Shown: positions 43,003 through 50,938 of the stretch, in pieces | How the letters are laid out: every line of letters starts with the position of its first letter | Numbering within the stretch: position 1 is the first letter of the stretch | Assembly (NCBI RefSeq): GCF_007558825.1 | Contig: NZ_VLTK01000002.1 | Location: 186,001-250,000, forward strand | DNA from: Brevibacterium aurantiacum | GTDB lineage: Bacteria > Actinomycetota > Actinomycetes > Actinomycetales > Brevibacteriaceae | Reading direction: 5' to 3' | DNA: 64,000 bases | Made by a program: the position numbers and the translations under genes | The notes under the pieces: model-generated | Databases searched by the model: none | The model's input: the letters and a program-made list of their open reading frames with translations, nothing else | What the model was told of the DNA's origin: nothing

Positions 43003-44154
43003 ATGGAACCAGTAGATGTCGTGAATAGGACGCTGTCGACGCCCACTCTTGGAAAAGAGTCAAGGGCTGAGGTGCTCGAGCAGAGGCGAGCCAATCGCGG
43101 AACCGAAAATCAGGAATTCACCAGCGACTTCAGTGCGCTGATGGCCCAGGTCAAAGAGGCCGGTCTGCTGGCACGACGCCCCGGCTGGAACACGCTGCGC
43201 TTCGTCCTCCTCGGACTCTCCTACGTCGTCGCCTTCGCGATGCTCTTCCTCATCGGCGAAAGCTGGTGGCAGATGGCCACAGCAGTCGTCTTCGGAATCC
43301 TCTTCACTCAGACGGCATATGTCGCCCACGATGCGGCGCACCGTCAGATCTTCACCAACGGCAAGGTCGGCGAGTGGGTATCCACCATCATCGGCAACCT
43401 GTTCATCGGCCTCAGCTACGGCTGGTGGCTGAAGAAGCACAACGCTCTCCACCACGCCAACCCGAACAAAGCCGGCGTCGACGGCGATATCGCACCGGGT
43501 GCTCTGATCTTCGACCCCGAAGATGCTCAAGGGCTCACCGGAGTGCGGAAATGGTTCGCCTCACACCAAGGCTGGTTCTTCTTCCCTCTGCTGACCCTGG
43601 CGGGCCTGCAGCTGCACGTGAACTCGATCAAGGCGATCATCAAGGGACAGTCCTCGATCAAGCGCCGCTGGATCGAAGGCATCTTCCTCGCCATCCGTAT
43701 GATCGGATTCCCCATCATCGCCATCTGGGCTGCAGGACCGCTCATCGGCAGTGTCTTCTTCATCGTGCAGGTCATGGTCTTCGGACTGCACATGGGCGGT
43801 TCATTCGCTCCCAATCACAAGGGACAGCCGATCGTTCCCAAGGACGTGAAGATCGACTTCCTGCGCCGTCAGACACTGATGTCACGCAATATCTCGGGCG
43901 GTCGTCCGATGGGCTTCCTCATGGGTGGACTGAACTACCAGATCGAACACCACCTGTTCCCCAGCATGCCCAGCGTCAACCTGCACAAAGTTCAGCCGAT
44001 GGTCCGTGAGTACTGTGCTCAGAAGGACATCAAATATACGGAGACGACGCTCTTCGAATCATTCGGCATCATCGTCCGGTACCTCAACCGGGCCGGACTC
44101 GGCCAGGCCGATCCCTTCGACTGCCCGGTCACCGCGCAGTTCCGCTCACGCTGA
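43003..44154 (+). CDS. Membrane fatty acid desaturase (acyl-lipid type)
   Basis: 383 residues. All three histidine boxes that hold the di-iron site are present: HDAAH (109-113), HNALHH (146-151) and QIEHH (313-317). Four hydrophobic helices are placed as in front-end/DesA-type desaturases. The QIEHH form of box III is typical of cyt-b5-like and delta-6-type enzymes and of actinobacterial acyl desaturases. It introduces a double bond in membrane lipid acyl chains with O2 and reduced ferredoxin. The start lacks a Shine-Dalgarno (only GGTAAG), so leaderless initiation is possible. A strong terminator follows. Confidence 0.9.
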   Translation: MEPVDVVNRTLSTPTLGKESRAEVLEQRRANRGTENQEFTSDFSALMAQVKEAGLLARRPGWNTLRFVLLGLSYVVAFAMLFLIGESWWQMATAVVFGILFTQTAYVAHDAAHRQIFTNGKVGEWVSTIIGNLFIGLSYGWWLKKHNALHHANPNKAGVDGDIAPGALIFDPEDAQGLTGVRKWFASHQGWFFFPLLTLAGLQLHVNSIKAIIKGQSSIKRRWIEGIFLAIRMIGFPIIAIWAAGPLIGSVFFIVQVMVFGLHMGGSFAPNHKGQPIVPKDVKIDFLRRQTLMSRNISGGRPMGFLMGGLNYQIEHHLFPSMPSVNLHKVQPMVREYCAQKDIKYTETTLFESFGIIVRYLNRAGLGQADPFDCPVTAQFRSR

Positions 44155-44177
44155 TCTTCACAGCATCGCTGGATTCT

Positions 44178-44214
44178 CCGGCCAGGTCCGTCAACTCGGA
44201 CCTGGCCGGTTTTT
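44178..44214 (+). terminator. Rho-independent terminator of the desaturase gene
   Basis: CCGGCCAGGTCCG pairs perfectly with CGGACCTGGCCGG (13 bp) over a 6-base loop, followed by five Ts. The clearest intrinsic terminator in the window. Confidence 0.92.
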
Positions 44215-44285
44215 CGCATTTCGATGTGTGCCCTGACAGGAGTATTCAGGGCACGGTCTTCTGGACAGGAACTCGAACCGTATTC

Positions 44286-45113
44286 TCAGGTGAGCTCGTC
44301 GTGGGCCCCTGAGACCCATTCGGCGTAGCGTTCGGCCGAGGTCGCCACAGCCTCCCTGGCTCCGCTCGAGATGGTCTGCCCGAAGTTGCCGTACATCCGA
44401 TCGAAATCGAGGTCGGCCACCGAGGCTGCGATGCGTCTGACAACACCTGCCGACAGCGGCAGATAGTTGGGGAAGCTGCGCATGAACGTCACCCACCCTG
44501 AGCGGGCAACCGGCGCGATCGTGTCTCCGCTGAGCATCACGCCTCGACCGTCCTTGCCGGTCCACATGGCTACCGCGCTGCCGGGGAAATGACCGCCTAT
44601 GCGCATCAAGCGGACTCCGGGAACTGGTTCAGCAAACTGATAGTAGCGCCAGATGTTCAATCCCTCGCGCTGGACCCAGCCGGCATCTGCACGGCAGACG
44701 AAGATCGGTGCATCGTCGAAGGCCGCGCTCCACTCGAGCTGCAGGCCGAACATGTGAGGATGACTGGCAGCGATGGCCTGAACCCCGCCGAGGTCCGAGA
44801 CTGCGGCGATGACGTCCTCGTCGATGTAGGGCGGGACCTCGAAGAGCAGATTGCCATACTCGGTCTGCGCCAGATAGCACGTCTGCCCGATGCCCAGCTT
44901 CGGCTCCACACGCAGCGCGTAGAGACCTGGTTCTCGTTCGACGACGGAGACGCTGTGGTGTTCGAACTCGAGTTGTTCACGCGTCGTCCAGACCTGACCT
45001 GACTCCGGCAGCCACTGGCGGTCATCCGAACAGATCGGACACGCATCCGGTGGAGGCGTACTCGTCTCGACACCGCACGTGCGGCATATCGTCACGTTCG
45101 CCAGTGCTGTCAT
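44286..45113 (-). CDS. MBL-fold metallo-hydrolase-like protein with N-terminal zinc ribbon
   Basis: 275 residues from the ATG at 45113; an in-frame extension to 45200 lacks a site. C10, C13, C25 and C28 form a C-x2-C...C-x2-C zinc ribbon. The metallo-beta-lactamase fold follows, but the first metal motif reads SHPHMFG (H118, H120) instead of HxHxDH, so one metal site is altered. H175 (GGHFPGS) and D197 (LSGDTIAP) are retained. Related proteins with SHPH motifs exist but are uncharacterised. It is divergent from the CocE gene across 213 bp in which no motif was recognised. Confidence 0.78.
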   Translation of the reverse strand: MTALANVTICRTCGVETSTPPPDACPICSDDRQWLPESGQVWTTREQLEFEHHSVSVVEREPGLYALRVEPKLGIGQTCYLAQTEYGNLLFEVPPYIDEDVIAAVSDLGGVQAIAASHPHMFGLQLEWSAAFDDAPIFVCRADAGWVQREGLNIWRYYQFAEPVPGVRLMRIGGHFPGSAVAMWTGKDGRGVMLSGDTIAPVARSGWVTFMRSFPNYLPLSAGVVRRIAASVADLDFDRMYGNFGQTISSGAREAVATSAERYAEWVSGAHDELT

Positions 45114-45326
45114 CGGTGTGTACCCCCTGCACCCGAGGATAGTCGCCGAGTGCAGGTGGGGCCAGGTAGCCGGTGTCAGGTGTGGTTGGATGTCATCCAT
45201 ATCACTGAGCGAAACAACTGAACAGCCATGCAGTTACCGCTGTTAACCTCGGGCACTATGGCACCAACTTCTTCGCACCAGCACACACGTACAGCACCAC
45301 CAGCCGATGCCACGGAGGCATTCTCT

Positions 45327-47459
45327 GTGAGCAGCAATTGCGGACCTGCCGACCGATATCGCACGAATCCTCGCGGCGTTGACGTCATCGAGCACACGCG
45401 CATTCCCCTGTCAGACGGGGTCGAACTCGCCGCCCGGATCTGGCTGCCGGACGACCTCAAAGACAAACAGGTTCCAGCCGTCTTGGAATACATCCCCTAC
45501 CGCAAGAACGACATGACCGCTGGTCGCGACCAGACGATCCATCCCGAATTTGCCCGCGCCGGCTACGCAAGCATCCGCGTTGATATGCGCGGCTGCGGGG
45601 ATTCGTCCGGGATCATGACGGACGAATATTCCGAAACCGAGCTTGATGACGGTCTTCAGGTGCTCAGATGGATCGCAGCTCAGCAGTGGTCGAACGGTAA
45701 GGCAGGAGTGATCGGAAAGTCGTGGGGCGGATTCAACGGGTTGCAGCTCGCCGCACTGCAACCACCAGAACTCGCCGCCATCATCACAATCTGCTCCACC
45801 GACGATCGTTTTGCCGACGATGTTCATTACAACGGCGGTGCCATTGTCGGCGACCAAATGCTCTCCTGGGCCTCCACCATGTGGGGATACAACGCACGCC
45901 CACAGGATCCTGCGGTCATGGGCGAAGGCTGGGCTCAGGACTGGAAACGTCGGATCGACGAAGCACCGGTCAATATCAACGACTGGCTCAGCCACCAGCG
46001 CCGAGACGCCTACTGGAAACATGCTTCAGTCTGCGACACCCCGGAAGCCATCAAGGTTCCGATCCTTGCCGTCGGCGGACTTCTTGACGAGTACCGAACT
46101 ACCCTGTTCCGGCTGATGGAGAATGCGAACCACCAGCGTGAGACGAATCCCGACTACCCGCCGGTTCACGCACTGCTCGGCCCCTGGGCACACAACTATC
46201 CGCACCAGGCAGCACCGGGGCCGGGAATAGACTTCATCGCCGAAGCCGTGCGCTGGTGGGACCAGTGGATGAGTGGAATCGACAACGGAGTCAAGGACCA
46301 GCCGCAATTGCGTGCCTATGTCCCTGACAGTGCCCCCGTTCACTCCGACCGGGAGACTCGACCGGGACGCTGGGTCGCAGAGAGCAGCTGGCCCTCACCA
46401 GGAATCGAAGACGTCAGCTGGGATGTGCAGGACTCGACTCAGGCAGGTCCCCGTCAGCTGCGCAGCACCGATCTCATAGGCTACAACGCCGGCAGCTGGC
46501 TGCAGTTCGGTGAGGCAGCGGGCATGGCCGGTGACCAGGCCGCCGATGACGCACGCTCCTACACCGCAGACTGGGATCTTCCTGCTGGCCTGGAGATCGT
46601 CGGCACCCCGAGCCTCAAAGCGACACTGACTTCGAGTTCAGACCGCGGAGTCATCGCAGCCCGCTTATGCGACGTCGCTCCAGACGGCACCTCACGACTG
46701 GTGACCATGGGCCTATTCAATCTGACTCATCATTCCTCCCATGAACATCCCGAACCTCTGGCTCCGGGCCAGGACGTCACCATCGACTTCCCGCTCCTAT
46801 CCACCGCCCACCGATTCCTGCCAGGCCACCGTCTGCGGTTGAGCATCTCTGCGAGCTTCTGGCCCATGCTCTGGCCGTCGCCCGAAGAGACTCTCCTCAC
46901 GGTCACGGACGATCCGGAGCTTCGACTGCCCGTGCGCAGCGTCGACTCGGCCGAGGCCGACGCTGAAACCTCCCTGGAACTCACCGACCACCTCGGCGTG
47001 CCTCCGACCCCGCCAGTGTCCACGATCGATGCGTCAGGGCCGCCCATGACCCGCACCCTGGAGACTGATTTGGTCAATCGCAGCGCGACTGTGACCACTG
47101 TGTCCGAGGGCTGGCAGACCAACTCGAGCGACGGACTCTTCTATTACACGCTCGAGCGTGATTCCTATGAGCGCAGTGAAACCGATCCTCTCTCGCCGAC
47201 AGCAATCTGCGAACGAGTCATCCGCTACCGGAGGCCCGCGCTTGCGGATCCTGTCAGCAGTCAGGCGTTGCTGCAGCAGGCCGATGCCGATGCGCTGACG
47301 AAGGATGATCAGGGATGGGATGTTGAGCTGCGGACACGCAGCACCATGAGCGGTGACACAGCGAACTTCCTCGTGACCAATGAACTCGTTGCCTACAAGG
47401 ACGGAAGGCAGTTCCATTCGAGGACGACCACGAAGACCGTTCCGCGCGACCTGAACTGA
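45327..47459 (+). CDS. CocE/NonD-family serine hydrolase (X-Pro dipeptidyl-peptidase S15 fold)
   Basis: 710 residues. Alpha/beta-hydrolase catalytic core with nucleophile S132 in GKSWGG and the oxyanion region RVDMRGCGDSSG. A cap domain follows, then a C-terminal jelly-roll (SLKATLTSSSDRGVIAARLCDVAPDGTSRLVTMG). The GTG start has GGAGG eight bases upstream; earlier in-frame ATGs at 45228 and 45258 lack any site. No signal peptide, so it is cytoplasmic. It hydrolyses an ester or amide. Only six bases separate it from the quaternary-amine ABC transporter genes, implying that the imported compound, or a derivative, is its substrate. Confidence 0.85.
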   Translation: MSSNCGPADRYRTNPRGVDVIEHTRIPLSDGVELAARIWLPDDLKDKQVPAVLEYIPYRKNDMTAGRDQTIHPEFARAGYASIRVDMRGCGDSSGIMTDEYSETELDDGLQVLRWIAAQQWSNGKAGVIGKSWGGFNGLQLAALQPPELAAIITICSTDDRFADDVHYNGGAIVGDQMLSWASTMWGYNARPQDPAVMGEGWAQDWKRRIDEAPVNINDWLSHQRRDAYWKHASVCDTPEAIKVPILAVGGLLDEYRTTLFRLMENANHQRETNPDYPPVHALLGPWAHNYPHQAAPGPGIDFIAEAVRWWDQWMSGIDNGVKDQPQLRAYVPDSAPVHSDRETRPGRWVAESSWPSPGIEDVSWDVQDSTQAGPRQLRSTDLIGYNAGSWLQFGEAAGMAGDQAADDARSYTADWDLPAGLEIVGTPSLKATLTSSSDRGVIAARLCDVAPDGTSRLVTMGLFNLTHHSSHEHPEPLAPGQDVTIDFPLLSTAHRFLPGHRLRLSISASFWPMLWPSPEETLLTVTDDPELRLPVRSVDSAEADAETSLELTDHLGVPPTPPVSTIDASGPPMTRTLETDLVNRSATVTTVSEGWQTNSSDGLFYYTLERDSYERSETDPLSPTAICERVIRYRRPALADPVSSQALLQQADADALTKDDQGWDVELRTRSTMSGDTANFLVTNELVAYKDGRQFHSRTTTKTVPRDLN

Positions 47460-47465
47460 GCAACG

Positions 47466-48419
47466 ATGTACAAACTGAATAGACACGCACTCAATCGGCG
47501 CCGGGTCCTGGGAACGCTCGGCGCACTCAGCGTTGGAATGGCAGCGGCCACGCTGAGCGGTTGTACCTCCACCACGGCCAGCGTCGGTGGTGCCAAATCA
47601 GGAGCTGCCAGACGCAGGATCACCATCGGATCCAAAGGATTCGCCGAGAGCTGGATCATGGGCGAACTCTACGCTCAAGGGCTGCGAGCTCGCGGATACC
47701 AAGTGGATCTGAAGACGAACGTCGGATCCAGCGACATCATCAATACCGCACTCCAGTCGGGCCAGATCGACATCTACCCCGAATACACCGGGGTCATCGT
47801 GGTGAATTGGGTTGGCATTGACACTGCGCTGGGCACGGCCGATGAAACCTATGACATAGCGAAGGGGTGGGAGAACGAGCATGGAGTGACCACACTTCAG
47901 GCCACACCCTTCGAGAACAAGAACGCGGTCGCTGTGCGTAAGGAATTCGCCGACGAACATGGGCTGAAGAAGGTGTCCGATCTCAAGGGCATCGGAGATT
48001 TCACCTATTCGACGTACCCGGACAATGTCTCCGGAGCAATCGGGTATGAGGGCATCGTCGACACATACGGTCTGACGAACATGAAACTCAAGACTCTGAG
48101 CATCGGACTGAACTACCAGGCAATCGAACGTGGCGAGATCCAAGCCGCGGACGTGTTCACCACCGATCCGCAGTTGCTGAGATCCGACCTTGTCGTTCTC
48201 GAAGACGACAAGAAGCTCTTCGGATTCCAGAACGTCGTACCGCTGATCAGGGACGATGTCTTTAACGACCTCGACGAGGACGCGCCCGAGTTCTTGAACA
48301 GACTTCATTCACTCCTGACGATCGACGCCATCCAGGCGCTGAACGAAGCTTCCGCCATCAATAGGATCGACCCCGCTCAAGTGGCCAGGGTCTTTCTGCA
48401 AGCAAACGGACTGATGTGA
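47466..48419 (+). CDS. Glycine betaine/choline-type ABC transporter substrate-binding lipoprotein (OpuC-like)
   Basis: 317 residues. A signal peptide with RRR-VLG and lipobox LSGC (Cys about residue 36) indicates a lipoprotein, possibly Tat-exported. The mature protein has the OpuAC-type fold: ITIGSKGFAESWIMGELYAQGL, then SGQIDIYPEYTG and DNVSGAIGYEGIVDTYGL. The family binds quaternary amines in an aromatic cage; the tyrosines in YPEYTG are candidates. It is followed by its ATPase and two permeases in one operon. Confidence 0.9.
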   Translation: MYKLNRHALNRRRVLGTLGALSVGMAAATLSGCTSTTASVGGAKSGAARRRITIGSKGFAESWIMGELYAQGLRARGYQVDLKTNVGSSDIINTALQSGQIDIYPEYTGVIVVNWVGIDTALGTADETYDIAKGWENEHGVTTLQATPFENKNAVAVRKEFADEHGLKKVSDLKGIGDFTYSTYPDNVSGAIGYEGIVDTYGLTNMKLKTLSIGLNYQAIERGEIQAADVFTTDPQLLRSDLVVLEDDKKLFGFQNVVPLIRDDVFNDLDEDAPEFLNRLHSLLTIDAIQALNEASAINRIDPAQVARVFLQANGLM

Positions 48420-48426
48420 GAACACG

Positions 48427-49470
48427 ATGACATTTCCATCCACCGACCCGAAGACGACGTCGACCACGAACTCGTCCATCGTCTTCGACCAGGTCACCAA
48501 GCTCTACCCCGGACAGGCCGCACCGGCTCTCGATTCGCTTGACATCGTGGTGAAGTCGGGCGAACTCGTCTGCCTAGTGGGTCCGTCCGGTGGCGGTAAG
48601 ACGACAGCTCTCCAGCTGGTCAATCGTCTTGTCGACCTCAGCAGCGGAGAAATCCGCATCGGTGACCGAAGCATCATGGACATACCCGCCATCGAGCTGC
48701 GTCGAACTATCGGCTATGCAATTCAGCAGTCCGGTCTGTTTCCGCACTACACGGTGGCGGAGAACATCGCGATCGTGCCGACCATTCTCAAATGGGACAA
48801 GGCACGAATCACGCGCCGGACTGCCGAACTGCTCGAACTGGTCGGACTGACTCCGGTGGACAGCTGGTTGGGCAGGTATCCGTCCCAGCTCTCCGGCGGT
48901 CAGCAGCAACGAGTCGGAATCGCGCGCGCACTCGCGGCCGATCCTCCGGTCATGCTCATGGACGAACCCTTCGGAGCACTCGATCCGATCACCCGGATGG
49001 CGGTCCAGGACGAATTCCTTGAAATTCATCGGGCTGTCGGGAAGACGACCCTCTTCGTCACGCACGACATCGACGAGGCCATCAAGATGGCCGATCGGAT
49101 CGCGATCCTCAAGCCTGGGGGCAAGCTGGCCCAGTACGACACTCCCGCCGAGGTGCTCACTCACCCTGCCGATGAGTTCGTCGCGGAATTCCTCGGTGCA
49201 GAACGTGGCCTCAAGCGCCTCGCCCTGACCACTGTCGCCGAGGTACTCGTCGCCAAGGCTGAATCCGAGCTGCCGGTGGAGTCTGATCTGCCTCAGGTCG
49301 AGGCCGACGTGACATTGAGGGAAGCACTGTCCGTGGTTTCCGCTGCTGGGGCACACGGTGCACGTGTGATGGAGCGGGGGAGCCACCTCGGCGACGTCAC
49401 CCTGCACGATCTGGTCGATCCGCCAGCTAACGCCGTTGGCGCGAGGAACGGGGAAGGTGTCGGATCATGA
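48427..49470 (+). CDS. ABC transporter ATP-binding protein, OpuCA/ProV-like
   Basis: 347 residues. Walker A GPSGGGKTT, Q-loop in YAIQQSGLFPHYTV, signature LSGGQQQRVGIARAL, Walker B VMLMDEPFGALDP and the switch His in VTHDIDEA. The C-terminal 85 residues contain a weak CBS-like remnant (VTLREALSVVSAAGAHGARVMERGSHLGDVTLHDLVD); typical OpuCA/ProV proteins have two CBS domains that sense ionic strength, so gating may be reduced here. It overlaps the next gene by ATGA. Confidence 0.93.
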   Translation: MTFPSTDPKTTSTTNSSIVFDQVTKLYPGQAAPALDSLDIVVKSGELVCLVGPSGGGKTTALQLVNRLVDLSSGEIRIGDRSIMDIPAIELRRTIGYAIQQSGLFPHYTVAENIAIVPTILKWDKARITRRTAELLELVGLTPVDSWLGRYPSQLSGGQQQRVGIARALAADPPVMLMDEPFGALDPITRMAVQDEFLEIHRAVGKTTLFVTHDIDEAIKMADRIAILKPGGKLAQYDTPAEVLTHPADEFVAEFLGAERGLKRLALTTVAEVLVAKAESELPVESDLPQVEADVTLREALSVVSAAGAHGARVMERGSHLGDVTLHDLVDPPANAVGARNGEGVGS

Positions 49471-50186
49471 GCGGGATCGCGCCTGCCGGCGATCCTGTCA
49501 TCCCGGACTACGGACAGGCCTCCGACTGTGTGATCGGCAACGGCCCGTTCTGCGGTGATTGGTTCGTCGACCAGTGGTCGACTGTCTTCTGGCCGCCGCT
49601 GGTCGACCACATCTACATGGTCGTCATCGCCGTCGTGATCGGATTCGTCATCGCATTCGCCGCCGCGCTGATCGCCTACCGAAAGAAGTGGCTGGCCGGG
49701 CCCATCGGGATCGTCGCAACGTTCCTGTACACGCTTCCTCCTCTGGCGTTGTTTCAGCTGCTGGTTCCGTTCACCGGTCTGACTCTGCTGACCGTTGAGA
49801 TCGCGTTGGTGTGTTTCACGCTTGTGATCATCTTTCAGGCAGTGCTCGCCGGTCTGGCGGCGGTCCCGGACGATGTGAAGAGATCAGCAATCGGGATGGG
49901 TCTGAACCAGAGGCAACTCATGGTCAAGGTCGAATTGCCGCTGGCCCTGCCATCGATCATCTCGGGTCTGCGCATCGCTACGGTGCTGACAGTGAGTGTG
50001 GCTACGATTGCGGCATTCGTCGTCGACAGCGGTCTGGGGTCGCCAATCCTCAAGGCCGTGTCGTCGCCGTTCAATACGCAGTTCATCGGGGCCGGAGCAC
50101 TCGCGGTCCTCCTGGCCTTCGTCCTCGACGGGCTACTGGTGATTGTCGGCAGAGTACTGACACCCTGGACGAGAGCGAGGGTATGA
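49467..50186 (+). CDS. ABC transporter permease, OpuCB/ProW-like
   Basis: 239 residues. Five or six membrane helices with the EAA-loop-type sequence AAVPDDVKRSAIGMGLNQRQLMVKVELPLALPSIISGLRIA that contacts the ATPase. The first 35 residues are polar. It overlaps both neighbours by four bases. With the second permease it forms a heterodimeric channel. Confidence 0.92.
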   Translation: MSGIAPAGDPVIPDYGQASDCVIGNGPFCGDWFVDQWSTVFWPPLVDHIYMVVIAVVIGFVIAFAAALIAYRKKWLAGPIGIVATFLYTLPPLALFQLLVPFTGLTLLTVEIALVCFTLVIIFQAVLAGLAAVPDDVKRSAIGMGLNQRQLMVKVELPLALPSIISGLRIATVLTVSVATIAAFVVDSGLGSPILKAVSSPFNTQFIGAGALAVLLAFVLDGLLVIVGRVLTPWTRARV

Positions 50187-50848
50187 TGAAAGAGATATTC
50201 GGGGCATTTCCCTTCATCGCAGCCAACTTCGGGATGCTCATGGAGAAGACGAGCGAGCATCTGATCATCAGCCTCGTCCCATTGCTCGCAGCCATCGTCA
50301 TCGGCGTGCCGATCGGCATCTGGCTCGGCCACATCCACAAGGGCGAATTTCTGGCAGTGAGCATCACGAACATCGGTCGGGCACTTCCAAGCTTGGCCCT
50401 CATCGCGATTCTCATCGGCTTCGTGGGCATCGGAATGCTCAACGCAATGATCGCACTGTTCCTGCTCGCTTTCCCGCCGATACTCAGTTACGCCTTCCAA
50501 GCCGTGAATTCTGCGGATCGTGATCTGACGAGAGCTGCGAGAGGAATGGGAATGACGCCTCTGCAGGTGCTGAACAAGGTGGAACTTCCCCTTGGCCTGC
50601 CGATGATCATCAGCGGCATTCGCACTGCGGCCGTGCTGACAGTGAGCTCCGCAACGATCGCTACAATCGCCGGCAGCGGCGGATTGGGCGACGTTATTCT
50701 CAACCAAGTGGCATACGGGATCGAAGGCGTTCTCGCCGGTGCCGTGTGGGTTGCGATCTTGGCGATCCTCGTGGACCAGATCTTCGCTCTGCTGCTGCGA
50801 GTGGCTGCCCCGACAGGGGTGAAACAGCTGCGGGCGACGACGGTGTGA
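50183..50848 (+). CDS. ABC transporter permease, OpuCD/ProW-like
   Basis: 221 residues from the ATG at 50183 that overlaps the preceding stop; a second ATG follows at once. The EAA loop is RDLTRAARGMGMTPLQVLNKVELPLGLPMIISGIRTA. It is paralogous to the upstream permease. The open frame extends back to 49811 but that part lies inside the previous gene. It ends the CocE-transporter operon; a small GAGCA-TCAAC-TGCTC hairpin lies in the 90 bases before the next gene. Confidence 0.92.
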   Translation: MMKEIFGAFPFIAANFGMLMEKTSEHLIISLVPLLAAIVIGVPIGIWLGHIHKGEFLAVSITNIGRALPSLALIAILIGFVGIGMLNAMIALFLLAFPPILSYAFQAVNSADRDLTRAARGMGMTPLQVLNKVELPLGLPMIISGIRTAAVLTVSSATIATIAGSGGLGDVILNQVAYGIEGVLAGAVWVAILAILVDQIFALLLRVAAPTGVKQLRATTV

Positions 50849-50938
50849 AGCCGAGTCCGCAATAGGAGACAGAAATACGGAACGACTCAATCAGCTGAGC
50901 ATCAACTGCTCGATCATCTTTCACACACAGGAGTGAAC

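Noticed and set aside
49811-50182. N-terminal extension of the second ABC permease
   Set aside because: It lies wholly inside the first permease gene; the ATG at 50183 overlapping the stop is the natural start.
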